Of a stretch of 64,000 bases of DNA, positions 23,144-37,200 are shown piece after piece. Under the pieces are notes generated by a model, which ran no database searches, was not told the DNA's origin, and saw only the letters and a program-made list of their open reading frames with translations. Origin of the DNA: Gymnogyps californianus (lineage: Eukaryota > Chordata > Aves > Accipitriformes > Cathartidae); the NCBI RefSeq assembly GCF_018139145.2, contig NC_059471.1, positions 206,789,494 through 206,853,493 of the forward strand, given 5' to 3'. Position 1 is the stretch's first letter; the number at the start of each line of letters is the position of its first letter. The position numbers and the translations under genes were made by a program.

Positions 23144-26100
23144 CTACAGCCTTCTTCCTGCAGCCCCATGAGTCTCAAAAAGCTATGTGTGGTAGGGGGC
23201 TCTGCTTGGCTATATTACAGCGGCAAGTCCTCTATCTACTCTGAAAATCATAACAGAGTAAAACTTTGGAAGGTGCCGTGTAATTAAAACCTTCTACAGG
23301 GCTGAAAGACTAATTATTTTGATCTTTAAAAAAATAATACAAATCTTGAACGTTAAGAAACTTTCCAAACCAGACAATACTTGAAATAAATGAGTTGGCT
23401 AGTTCATCCCAACAAACTTTCAGTTTACACTGAACACGTAGCTACTTTTCCAGAAAATTACTATATGCCTTCTAGGAAGAATTGTCTACCTGAACAATAT
23501 ACAGTTCACAGCACAGTAAGAAGATGCAAGTCTGAGAAGTAAAACCATCTAAAACATAAAACATAAACCCAGAGTCCACCACTAGGTGGCAAAATGGTGT
23601 TTTCAATGTAATAACACCGGGATCCAGGCTCACTGGTGCTGTTTTTAGAAACCTTGCTTGCCAAAACAGGGATGGTTAGAAATAAATAGTGCATTGTAAT
23701 GTTGCAGCATGTTTCCATTTGCTGGAAAACCACCATCGGTCTGTAGCCTTACTTCACACCGCTACTGATAGGATTTCTCTTACTGCGTAGCTAGTCTTTG
23801 GCACAAGTCAGTAGCCAATATCTGCTCATCTGCATGCCCAATTTCCAGTTTAATTCCATCTGACATAACAAGTTTGATGAGACAGCTAATCACTCACAGC
23901 CATAGGCTTGCAGACTACAAAACTTTCTTACATTTTGTCTCGTCCTGCACAGCATAAAACAGGAACCACCCTGACCTCAGCAGAATTATGCAAGTATTAA
24001 ACAGGTGAGATGGAGAGAAGAGTCAGATTATGTTCATAGGTAGAGCCTAGGTAACATTTTAAAGATGCTGTGAAACACAGTATAAAAAGTTTTGGTGCTA
24101 CCAGATAGATAATGCAGATTTCCTCTACAAACTGGGGTGGGATGCCGTGCTTTGAACTGCTGAGCAGCCTCACCTCCGCGGGCTCTGAAGCATCCAGCAC
24201 TCCACAGAAACAGGCCTGTAATGTGCAAACAGTGCAAACGCTACACTGCAGGAAAGCGATAAAACAACTGCAGTTAATATCTAATCCGAAACGCAAATGA
24301 AAAAAGGCATTGTGGGACATCTTTAAATACTGTTAAGGCCACAGGACTTACCACTGCTTATTACTCTTTCCTCTTGGCTTTTAGTTGCTCTGACGATGGA
24401 ATAACTTTTTCTCTGCAGCCTGTTGTCCAGCCAGCACTGACATATTCCCACCTACTCCTTTACAGCGTGTCCCGTCCACTTCACATTTGTCTGTTTTCTT
24501 CCTCTCAGTCTGTATTGATAGGTCTTTAATCACTCCTTTATCTGTTCCACAAACTAAATTTGCCCTTATAAACCTGCCTTAGCTGCAGAGCACCTGGCTT
24601 TCTAAAGAAATACCAGGATTTAACAGACCTATAGACTTCAGAATAACCTGCAAAGGGAAAACTGTACTAAAACTGTCACAAATCAAACAGAGGCCAAGCA
24701 CAGCTTTCTTTGCCCCCAAACCTTTTTTTATTCCCCAAGAAGCTAATATTTAAAGAAAACAGCAGGATTTGAGTTTGCTCCAGTCTGCGGGATGTTCCCT
24801 GCCTGTCGGTGAGATGACGGGCATGCAGCATCTAGTACTAACTAGGCCCAGTCCCAAAGGCAACTTCAGTGTCAGGCAATAAAAACCCTCTGACATCTTG
24901 TCTAAATGATTTCCATTCTGCTGTACCCTGTCAAATCAACACGGTGTGCTCAAACAAGAAACTAAAATGAAGAGTGTGCTTTAAATATGCTGTGGTCCCA
25001 GTGGGCATCCCACAAGAAACACCCTCAGCTCTGCACTGCAGCCTCCCCAGTGACTTCCTATCATCGGCCCTATGTACACACATCCAGGGTCACATCCCAC
25101 AGGTATTTCATGAAGTCACGAAATTAGGTCATTAATGGATGGACAAGTGTAAATGCTGAAAATCAGGAATATGAAATCAAGGTGAACTGGCTGGAAAACA
25201 GAAAAAAACTAAGCCTGTAAATACTTCTTCTGTACCTACTGATTCAAATTTGTTATTGAAAGATTGTAATTTTGCAAATTCTCACCAAGATATAATTATA
25301 TTGTTGGCTGACGTCTGTGCCTTTGGTTTATACTATGAATCTCTTGTAATAAACTTTTTAATTAATATTTGATTCGATAATTATAGTCTTCAGGGGAAAA
25401 TTCTCCTTCTATTTACAACAGAAAACAGTTGCTGTTTTGGAGTGGGAACTGTATATTGGACTGAGGCTGTATGTTCTGTTACTGACCAGCAGGTATGATA
25501 CACTGTCCTCATTTTAATTTGAGGTAAAGCCTCATTCACAGACCATTTTGAACAAAACATTAATGAATCCAAAGGTAACACCCAACAATTCTTTTCAGGG
25601 TTTTTTTTTTTCCTCATGTTTCTGGATTTAATTCCAAAACTTAATTAAACATTTACACAGAAGAGAAGCAAGACCCATGTTTGGTCTTCTTGTGAAGAAA
25701 AGTCAGAGGACAGGACACAGATGAGTAACATTCAGTTTCTTGTTCGATAAATGCACATCATTTCTGCAGAAATACAAGCAATGTTACAGAGTTCTTGGTT
25801 CAAATTCAATATACATCCAAAATTCTTTCGAAGAAGGCAAAGAGAGTTTATGTGATTGTGGCATGGTAGGTAAATTATTTTCAGCATATCTGCCACACTT
25901 GCCATTATATTTCTGCCAGTATGTTTCTGAGAAACAAGCTGGAAAACAACCCAAACATTGATAAAACTTAACTAGCCCCAGGCAGGCTGTGTCCCAGGAA
26001 TAGAGGAACCGATGTTATTTATGGAGTACTCACATTACAGAAAATCAAGGGAATGAGGGTGCAGTAAAGACCGCACCGACAGATGCAGAGCTAAATCAGT

Positions 26101-29100
26101 CAATACTATTGTACATAATTAGGCTAAAAAGTCACATTTGTAATCTAGCAGAAAACCCTCTTAATTAGGACATGCTAATGGAAAGTCTGCTCCCCCTTGA
26201 GTGGGCATACTGAATAAAAGACTATTTTTTAAAAATGTCTGGAATATAAAAATGCAAATGAAATACAATACTGACCTTCCTAAAAATAATATTCACTACC
26301 TTACGACTTAGCCTGATATTTTTCTATTTCTTCTAATCTTAATCAGGCCATGTCTTTATAAAGGCTGCAGACTGAAAATGCAGGTTTCATTCTTATTTAG
26401 CATCTGACCTAACATCAGCTGACCTCTTGGCGCCAGCAGAACATAGGTGCATTACGCTGAACTCATGTTAATAACAGAAAACAGTGGTTGTGATATACTC
26501 TGGGCACTTCACTGTCTGATATAATGCATCGTGATTATCACTAGGTGATTTTTGTAGAAGTTGTGTGAGTTTTAGCCCTCTGTCAGAGCAGGACTGCAGA
26601 ACCCAGGTATGATTTAGCTGCCAGTGGTCACCAGAGCCTCGGAGGTGACAAGGTTCCAACTCTTGCTGCCAAAACTGGAGCTGTCAGGCTGACAGCAACC
26701 ATAGGCAGTTTTGAGCAAAAACAATTAGCACAGAGCTGGTCAGAGAGAGTAAGAAAGAATCCTGAAGTCACAAATCCAGTAAGCAGCAGAGCTGAGACCC
26801 AGGAATAACAGCAGCCTAAAAGCTTCCCCTTAGGCTGTACTGCATTCTGTGTGTGCCGTAATGCGCCACACCGGCACAGTAGTGGACAACTTGGTTGCCC
26901 TTCTAACAGCACATCAGCTAGTACAGACTTCCCATGCTGTCTGAAAGTGATTCATGGTCTGAATTATCACAACAAATCATTTTAATAGATATACTCGTGT
27001 TTATAGCTAAATGCATATAGCTAATGTAACACTGCATGTGAAGACAAAATATTGTTCCTTAGTGTTTTATTAAACAGTTGAATGCTTTCAAAAACCGAAA
27101 TGTCAGAATATGTGATATTGCATCACTTCATAGTTATTTTGGAGTGAGCATTCCAACAGGAGTTAGTATTTATTCATTTAAAATAAGTCAAATTTATACT
27201 TAGATGTATCACAGGCACAGCATTTCTTACAGAACTGATAGAAAACACAAGCTGTGGCAGCTGTTGGTTTGTCCCGAACAGCAAGGTCACATGCAGAATC
27301 TTTTGCTGATCACGTTGGTTTACTGTAAACCCAACACACCTTTCAGGCCACACCTTGTCCACATAGTTTTTGTGAAGGTGTTTGGGCTGCAGCCTGTTAC
27401 AATGTGATGTTTGGGTTCCTTGTCCCTGTGACTGAAGGGGACCATTATCAAATGAATAAATGTTAACTCAAATACTTGGGATGAAAACTATCAGAAGAAT
27501 TTGATCTATTCACACACTTCTGTACTAATTAGAATTGCTTTAAGCAAATGAGGTTTTTTATAGAGCTTGCCAAACATGATTCATTTCGCCAAACTATTTT
27601 ACGTTTATAGAGGAAGTCAATGACCTATAAGTATAATGCATGAGAAAGGAAAGTCTAGCAGTCTTGAATTTTCCATTCTACTGTTGGTAGCATTCCAGCC
27701 TCTCACACTTTTGGTACAAACATACAAATCCGATACAAACTTTAAAACATCCACAGCCTGATATATCAGGCATCTTGAATTTACTTTATTTCCATAGTTT
27801 GCTTGTGGAGTTGATACTGCTTGAAATCACAGACCTATGTGTTCACGTGCATTCGTACAAAACCCAAAAGCCTGATCCCTGGCCACCCTGCAGCTGCAGC
27901 CTGTACATTGCCACAGTTCTGGTGCAGACCTAGAGAGTTCATGCAGCCTCATCTGGGAAGTCTCAGGATTCAATCATGCCTCCCACTCTAAGCTCTGGCA
28001 GCTAATACCATTCTTAGAGATGAAAACATGGGATTGAATCAGCTACTCCAGCTGTATTAATAGTTTTCATGCTATTTCAGATGAGCAATGAGGTTCAACC
28101 AGCACTCCATTAATTTCTCTGAGAACTCCTTTTCCTCCCTGTGGGGCCACAAGCTTGAACAATGCAGCCACAACGAAATAAAGACTATGTTCTTAATTTA
28201 AAAACTGTATCCATATATGCTTCATGTAAGCACTTAGTTCACAGAAGAAACACAACATTTTCTAGACTGTAAAGCTGAAACATTTCTCTGGGCATGCTGT
28301 CAAGATCATCTATTTGAAAAAGTGTCAGCCACTGTTAGAAGCTACACAATATGCCAGTTGTTTCCATTCGATAGTTTACTGTGTACTATAAATAAGAATG
28401 CACAAAAGAAGAAGAGATGCAATTGTGTTTCATCGTGGACAGTTAAATGGATTTTAGTTAGACAGTTAAATGTTTTCAGATTTCTCTTTCCACTTTTTAT
28501 ATTATGGAATTATTTTTCTCAAAGCTTTCCATCAAAATACATAGCTTCAAAATCACAGTTGGCATAAATCAGTATTGCTGTACTTAGACCAGTGGAATTC
28601 TGTTTATTTGTACAGTTGATAATTTGCTCACAGAGTTATTGTGCCTAGACATTGGCATCCATAGCTCGACGCCATTGAAATATTCTAGAACATTATCAGT
28701 GCGTATAAATAAAACTACAAAATACTGTGACATTAGTTAACTTTGAGGATTTTTTTCAGTGGAAACACAAGAATTTCAACACACAAGGCAATGTCTCCAC
28801 TTCTGGGGTATAGTACGGCACTTTGTAATAAAGCTTCATTACATTACAAACTCATTTACAATACTTTACTACAATTACATATAGATCTATTGTTTTACTA
28901 GTTCTATTGTTTCACTTGTTAGCTTCTATGTAGTCCTATATTTCTGCTTCCCTCACCGAAGTACTTCTTCAATCAATTTCCCTGTCACTCAGGTTAGGTG
29001 GGATTCCTGTCTCCAGGCTCTCATAATCTGAAAAGTGGTGTAATCTAGGCTAATCATATAGGTTTCCTTTGCAATCAGTGTAGAGGGACTGATAAATCTA

Positions 29101-30185
29101 AAAGGGGTGACTCATCTAATCCCAAAATAGTTGAATACAATAGGAGACAAATTGTCTTTCAGCAGTTTCTATCTTTCCCGTTGCTTATATGGAGGTAACA
29201 CTGACTAGATAAATTGCTTAGATTAGATACCTCATTTCTAGATAGCTAAAATGAGAAGAAAAAAAAATCTTAATTAGTGGTGGGAGCACAGTTTGGACGT
29301 TGCTGATCTACCCTTAACCACTGTGGCAGCACAGATGCCAGCATGCAGTGTAAACCCACCGTAGGCGAAGAGAAGGTTAACACGTGGCCAGCTCCATGGT
29401 GCTCTCTCTGGACTCCTACAGCACCAAGAACAGGTCAAGTAACTCAGCACTAGCCATGTGCTGCTGCAATGTCTAGTGGGCCGCCCAGGAGTAGAGGTCA
29501 GAGAGCTGGAAAGTGTAGGCTGAGATAGACAGGTGGTAGTCAGAGAGTAGTGGTAGTACTATTGCACATCAGGGTTCACTGAACTGTGCACATCTAGCTC
29601 TGATTGTCCTGGGAGAATTTGAGGATTCTTTATATTTCTCTATATACAGAATTCTACAATGCATGTTCACATCTGCTACATGTCAATATGTTGTAAAAGA
29701 AACTTTGAGTAATATAGCTCCTTTTCATACTTTTTGCATTAAAATGAAGACGCATTAGCAGTAAGAGCCCAGGCTTCTCAGTTATGATCCCTCCTATTTC
29801 TTTCTTCATAACCTAGGACACCCACTTGCTCTCTTCCACCAATTATGATGGCAATTAAAGTGAATAGCGCATGAGTTTCTCTGGTAAATAGTATTTGTCG
29901 GATCTAGTCATGTCAGCGTATTACTGCCCTCAGCGGTCACTATATTTTCTTTGCAGTAGGCTATTGCATCTGCAATACAAGGAGCAAAAGTTAATGTATG
30001 TCAGCTTCTCAACTGCTACAGTTCATTGCCAGCCACCTTTGATTAGAAGGATACTAGGCGACAACAGGGAGAAAAATGAGCTGAACACAATCTTCTAACC
30101 ATAGCTCTGTCAGCTGTATTTGTGAATTTTTAAAAGATTTGTATTATTTTACAGAAGAGTAATGAGGAACTCAAATGAACTCAGA

Positions 30186-31244
30186 GAACTCGGGCAAAGA
30201 GTTGCGGGCAACGGCTCGATGTCCAAGTGGAGAGCAGTGACGAGTGACATTCCTCAGGGGTCGGTATTGGGACTGGTGCTGTTTAACATCTTTGTCGACA
30301 ACATGGACAGTCGGATTGAGTGCACCCTCAGCAAGTTTGCTGAAGACACCAAGCTGTGTGGTGCAGTCGACATGCTGGAGGGAAGGGATGCCATCCAGAG
30401 GGACCTTGACAGGCTTGAGAGGTGGGTCCGTGCGAGCCTCATGAAGTTCAACAAGGCCAAGTGCAAGGTCCTGCACCTGGGTCGGGGCAATCCCAAGCAC
30501 AAATACAGGCTGGGCAGAGAATGGATTGAGAGCAGCCCTGAGAAGAAGGACTTGGGGGTGTTGGTTGACAAGAAGCTCAACATGACCTGGCAATGTGCAT
30601 TTGCAGCCCAGAAAGCCAATTGCATCCTGGGCTGCATCAAAAGAAGCGTGGCCAGCAGGTCGAGGGAGGTGATTCTGCCCCTCTACTCTGCTCTCATGAG
30701 ACCCCACCTGGAGTACTGCATCCAGCTCCAGAGCCCTCAGCACAGGAAAGACATGGACCTGTCGGAGCAGGTCCAGAGGAGGGCCACGAAGACGATCAGA
30801 GGGCTGGAGCACCTCCCCTATGAGGACAGGCTGAGAGAGTTGGGGTTGTTCAGCCTGGAGAAGAGAAGGCTCCGTGGAGACCTTATAGCGGCCTTCCAGT
30901 AGCTAAAGGGGGCCTACAAGAAAGCTGGAGAGGGACTTTTTACAAGCGCATGTAGTGATAGGACGATTACCCTTGTCCTATGGCGTTAAACTGAAAAAGG
31001 GTGGATTTAGATTAGATATAAATAAGGAAGTAGCTCTTCACTGTGAGGGTGGTGAGGCACTGGAACAGGTTGCCCAGAGAGGCTGTGGATGCCCCCTCCC
31101 TGGAAGTGTTCAAGGCCAGGTTGGACGGGGCTTTGAGCAACCTGGTCTAGTGGGAGGTGTCCCTGCCCACGGCAGTGGGGTTGGAACTAGATGATCTTTA
31201 AGGTCCCTTCCAACCCAAACCTTTCTATGATTCTATGATTCTAT
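30186..31244 (+). mobile_element. 5'-truncated CR1 LINE with a decayed reverse transcriptase
   Basis: An open frame at 30162-30902 encodes the C-terminal half of the CR1 reverse transcriptase. PQGSVLG and [10 protein letters not shown] mark the middle of the domain, and FAEDTKLC stands where active copies have F-A-D-D, so the first catalytic aspartate is glutamate. [34 protein letters not shown] and [12 protein letters not shown] follow in the family order. The frame stops at a TAG at 30901-30903, where I expect tyrosine in the family motif FQYLKG; the family sequence continues after it (LKGAYKKAGEGLF). The 3' untranslated region runs to two full copies and one partial copy of TTCTATGA at 31223-31244, the terminal repeat of CR1. 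The element is 5'-truncated, as most CR1 copies are, and is not autonomous. It looks younger than the copy at 19900. Confidence 0.95.
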
Positions 31245-34200
31245 ATGCTAATAAAAAGGACAAAGCTAATTCCTTGCAAATAACACCAAAAATTAACAAC
31301 GTTGTCATGCTGATTAGTTACAGTTTGGGTGAATAACTGGGACAGAAGAGACGTGTAGAATTTGAGGCTCTAGCAAAAAAACCTCAACAACCCTCCAGCC
31401 TTTCCATCCTCCTCCTCCTCCCCACCTCTACCAAACAGACCCTCCTCCTTTTCTGCGATGTGAGACATGGCCAGTGACAGAATCAGAACCAGGTCGTGAA
31501 TCTGAGGAAAGGCAGCACAAAACTGTACAAGTTAATGATTAAAAACCATCTGACTGAAAAGGGAAAAGTCACTACGGAAAAGCATTTATGATCTGGCTCT
31601 GCAATGAAAGACGTGAAGCCAGACCAGGTACACAGAAAGACTACTGGAAAGTAATGATTGCAGTCAGAGTTTTCCTTTCCCACCATTAAAATATTTCTGT
31701 TGATCAATAGTAGATAATATACTGTGGGCAGGAGCTAGATACAGAACAGAGATACAATAACAAAAACCAGATTATACTTTTGTTATATTTGATTCTAATT
31801 GACAGAAGAACAATGACAGGCATTTCTCCAGTATTTCATAACTTGTCGAGAAGCAGAACTAATGAGGTTTTCTGGACTCAATAGTGGCAGTCAACAGCAC
31901 TGGCTCCTTTTGGGCATGTTTTTCACACTAACCATGGTAACAGTGTTAAGTGTTTCCATTAATGTAACTCTATGTCACTTGCCATACTATGCATTATTTA
32001 ATGACCTTTCTCAGACATATAATTGCTTTTTAAAATTAGGAGGCGATTTGTAAGATTGTTTGATTGTATCCCTTGGAGTTGGCTCATCATACCAGCCCAG
32101 CTTTTTGCTGTTTTTAAGAGCACAAGGAGAAATGAATTGGCTAGAGAGAGCAAGTGTTCACACAATGCCCAGACTGGAAACCTAGAGGGATTTCATAGTA
32201 ATCTGATGCTCAGAGAGTGCAATAATATAAATGACCAGTTCAAAGCCATAGAAACAGCTGTAGAGTTTAGTAAAAGGTCCTACGATTGTCTGTTAGCTTC
32301 TCATTTTGAACAGTAGATCATTTCCTGATGTTTTTCCCTGATTGATTCAACGGCTTTATCAGTTTTTAGTGACAGTATTTGATTTCTACATCCTTTTCAA
32401 AGTTTCAGTATAAAATCAGAAGCTTTTTGTCAAACTTGGTTGTCATCCCTCATTTCTTCTTTTCAGCTGTAACTGTTTATTTATTGAATTTATTCCACCT
32501 ACCCTCCAGCTATTAGCTATATATTGTCTCCATAGCAATCCCTCTCTTCTCCTCAGCGCAGAAGCAAAAGAAGAGGCTTGGTAATTATGATTTTAGATGC
32601 AAGGTGTCATTTGAATGCTTTCAGGAGTGCAAACAGCAGGGGATATGGCATTTCTGACACTTTTGGATAGCATCACTGTGCATTATTTTTTCCGTATTCA
32701 TGTTTCACCAACCATTTGCAAATTTTCATTTAACTTGACTTACTTTAACATTGGCTTTGCTCACATTTTATAATCATTAACAATATGAACTAAACAATAC
32801 TGTGTTCTTCTCATCAGGCTGCTTTCCTCATGCAATTTTACATTTATACTACAAGTCTTAAGAGGCCTTTATAAATTATCCTTCCCATAATGTAGGGGGA
32901 AATCACTTGGTTAAACTCCCAAGATAACAGGTGAATAGGACTCTTTCTCCCACAAACCTTTGCCAAATCTTTTCTATCATTTTGGCTTTTCTAACAACAA
33001 ACCAGTATTGTTAATATCAAGAAAGTTCACTTTCTCTCCACAGCCGACAACTGTTAGTACACGTCTTTTTCCTTGAATCGTTCACAACTAATCCCATACT
33101 TATGAGAAAGAATACATTTTTGTGTATGTTAAGAACGTCATCCAAGGGATTGGATATTCTTTTTCTGCTTCATCCAAGTTTCTGCTTCCATGTTCAAATG
33201 GTCTTTGTGTACTACAAAAATGGCACCCTACATTTACCGTTTATTACAAAGAACTAAGTTGAGTAATGTACACACTACTGATTGCAATGTTGTTAGATAG
33301 CAGCTGAAACATAGTAATGATATCTATGTCACCATGAAGTGGTTTTTATTTTGTATTATTATTTATCGAATGAATTAAGTGTGAATGGTTCTTTAGAACA
33401 CAGCAAGTTTTAGCCTATACCTTGGATAGTTTGCTGTCTAGCATGAGCCTTAACTAAACATTATATAGAAACATGACAGCAGGGGCAGACAGGTTTATAT
33501 ATAATAATGGGGTGGAGCAACTAAGCCAAAGAGGGTTGACAGACAGAAAATTGATAAAAAAGGTAGTTACATTTAATATGGAAAAAGCAAGCTATGCCCC
33601 AAAAAAGTTCAGTGAAGTATAACATCTTCCAACTAGGAAGAACCATAGGGGAAATTTAAATGGAGGCTAATGACCCAAAGTGAAGTTCGGCCAGCATCGT
33701 AAGACCTACTTTTGAAAAACACAGCAAAGGGTTTTATTACTGTGTTATTAACTACTGTGTTATTAAACACTATACTTATTTCTCAAAGTCTATACAGGTT
33801 CATTCACCCAAACTAAATGAAAAGGATTAAATATTTGTAAGCTTGCACTTTTGCTTTGCATTGAGATAAATAAAGCCCACTATCAGATACTCTGTGCAGC
33901 AGAAGCATTATCTGAAGTTCACTGCAATTCTTTAAATATTCATTATAAATTCAGTGTGATCAAGATAAGGGTCTAAACAAGATCTCTAGAACCTTTCTCT
34001 TGAAAAGTACTACAGTTTGGATGAAACCTTGCTTTTCTCTCTGTATCTTTCAGTTTATTCTCACGCAAGTTCTACCAAATTTTATGACATTTTGGTATAT
34101 TATAGTTGGAAAGGTCTTTATTAATCAATGAGTATATTAAACAAAATTAAAGAAGGAATGATTGATCTGTCAGGCTCTTGACTATTTGTTGTCAACCAGT

Positions 34201-37200
34201 GCTTGATTACTTTATGACTTCTTTATATGTTTTTGGCAATGAACTGATTCAATACTACTTTCATAATGAACATATTTCCTACTATCAAGGACCTGTCATT
34301 CCACAATTCTACACTGATATGCAGAGATGATGCACTGGTTTAGTTAAGGACCAGGTACCAGGGTTCTGCAAAAAGATGTAGCTCTACTTATTTGTTTCCC
34401 TAGCAGTCTATCCATACAAGAGCCCATGAGGAGGAAATGAACTTGGAAGAGCAGAAAGAGGGTTTGGAAACAAGCCGCCTTTAACAAGAAGATCAAATTA
34501 TAGTTTATCTTTGCTGTTAGTAAACAGCAAGGAAGGCTCCATGGAAGAGTTAAAGCTTAAATCTTTGCATGTTTACTGTGTTAAGAGATGGAAGTATTTT
34601 GGAATAATTCCCTACCTGACTAGGCTTTGGGAAAAAAGCTCTGACAAAAACAGCCACAAGAGATTAATTAGTATCAAATTCAGGACAATCATGTTGGTAA
34701 CAGGCACTGATTGACAACTTAAGTTATAAAAACATTTCTTATTAAACAACATTTGTTCAATGTTCAGTATTGTTTTGAATCAAATTTAATTTTTGCTCTT
34801 CTCAGATTCAGTCTTTTGTATACTTGCTCCACAGATTGACAGCACAAATCTTGACAAAAAGAAGTAGTAACCAAAACTAGCTAGCCTCGAAGCAGAAAAG
34901 ACTGCATGACAAGTAATAGAGGCCTTTTTTTATGATTTAGCATAAAAAACCTGCTTCTTGATAAAATTCACCACTGTAATTCAGTTTGTACATATTAAAA
35001 GCAGGAACCTAAGGGCAGATATGGAAATCTTGTTTTTAAAACAAATTACAACTCACTTCTTCACTACTATAAAGTATTTTTGTGGCTATAAGAAGGTTTA
35101 AGGAGGAAAAAAAAAAGATCAGTGAATAATAAAATATTGTCTTTAGTTACCCAAAATCAAGATACTAATATTTGCAACACCAGTTTGTATAAACAAAACA
35201 TTTACTAGCCTCACTTACAAAAAAGTTTCCTCATTGATTTGTTTTTACATGATTGTCCATTACAGTATTTTGGAATATTTACTGGGGAACATTAGGGGCC
35301 AGCTATTCTGAAAGAAGGGATACCACAAAAGGATAATTAATTTGAAATGATATCACAAATCCTGTACGTCAGTAATTAACATTCTCGGTCTCATTCTGGA
35401 AGTGAATGAGAGAATGCAAAGGAAGACCATAAATTAACCTTAATATCAACAGATTTCTCTTCAGGCTACAGTAAAATAATAATAGTAGAGAGAGCAAAGA
35501 AGCTTGTGCTATAGCTCCCCTGCAGCAGATTTTTATATATATACATAAGGCTTTTTAGCGTAGTTTATTTATGTGTATATAGATAGATACATATATCTGT
35601 TTGTAAAGCCTTTGGCTTTTACAGTATAAGGCACACTGAAACACCACAATTCCGTGTAGTTTAAGACCTTATTACCATTGAGAGAACAGAAAATTCACAC
35701 TGCTGCAATGTGGTGTTTACCGATGCAAGTGTATTTTTTCAGATATATTGTTGATATTTTTCTGGGAAATTACTGTTTTGGCATAAGAAAGAGCAAATAA
35801 GCATTACCACAAAGTACTAAGCAACATGTTTTGCAGGGGAAAAAGCAGGAATGAAAGCAGAGGTGGCAGGATGCTAGCAGCGAGGTATATTATTAGGATT
35901 TGTGAATTCTGGAATTCAGTTCTGTAACTAAATTAGTCTATAGATATTTTAAAGGCATAGAAAAATATTTCTAAATAAAAATACATGTATTCTATATAGA
36001 TCAATAGTATATATGATCACTAATCTTTAGTTTCATAATCCACTAATCTGTAGTTTCATAAATCATTTACAATATATTACAGAAGTTTTTGGAAACAGGT
36101 GTGGCAAAGTTTGAAGACCTCTCAGATTTTTTATTTCAGCCTTTTCCAATCTTCCTATTAGTATTTAATTTTCAGACTACAAATAAATATTTCTAAATTT
36201 GGATATCATTGATTAGAAAATTGATCAGCATACTGAAAATGAAAGCTTTTTTGTCTGTCTTTCTTTTGGTTTCAACTTCACTAAGTGTGATTCTCGTTTT
36301 GCACAATGCCGAACATTTCTGTGTTGGCCGATCGCGACCCATCTGCATTATGTAACTGTCAAAAGCCTGTCTTGGCCTTGGATCATGTTGAAAGCAACTA
36401 TTGTACAGAGGGTCACTTGCCATTTTTATGTAATTGTCCAGAGAATGTCCTAGTTCACATTTAAATGACTCTATGATACAAAATTTCTCCCAGCATTCAG
36501 TCAGGCTTTTGTCTTGCTCTGAATAGATGCTATTAAAAAGCAGAAATGTATGAATAGAGAGAATACCCCACTGCCTGCTTCAACCCACTAGAAGCTGTAA
36601 CATACTTGTGAATAAACAATACATATACATATATAAAGAGGCACTTAAAATGAAAAAGTTTGGTGTGAAAAATAATGTTATTTTTCGATAGGCTAGGCTG
36701 GTGTGGCCAAGTCAGTACCGCAACATCTATTCTTGAGAAAACTGCCATGCTTCTATGATACCTTTATTGTTCCTCATCCCTGAAATCTGGGTTGTTTGCT
36801 CTCTTATTATGGCCTTAAATAGGGCACAGCAAGCTATGAACGTTCATTACTGTTTTGTACTGTGGACACTACTAGAGGGTGTCTGGGTCACATAGACACT
36901 TTCAAACTGTGCTGAGGAGCCAGAGGAGCTGGGGAGCCAATTCTGCAGTTCAGGCAAGGTACCACAGTATGCCCGACCTTATAAGCCCTCCTGGAAGCAC
37001 GGTAATGCAAAGTGTTTTTCTTGCATGGCCCTGTTAGCTCAGAAATTGCCATGCTCTTGACCACTGCACAGTGTGGGCATTCCCTGTGTAAAATCAACTC
37101 ACTATCAGTGCTCGTCACAGCGTCCTTTGTCTTTGTAATCTCCACGGTCAAGTCACATATTTGCATCACATGTTCACCCATGATGCCATAACTGGAAAGC

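Larger units (their letters stand above)
21539..30185. other. AT-rich intergenic DNA, no gene recognised
   Basis: No coding sequence or RNA gene is supported. Small tandem repeats occur at 22347-22382 and 23120-23143. A relatively GC-rich block at about 29280-29560 stands out from its surroundings but contains no recognisable frame. The reading frames here are all under about 125 codons and lack motifs. Confidence 0.55.

Noticed and set aside
33480..33740. Possible very old LINE fragment
   Set aside because: A faint resemblance to the CR1 segment around KCKVLHLG was seen, but too few positions agree to support a call without an alignment.
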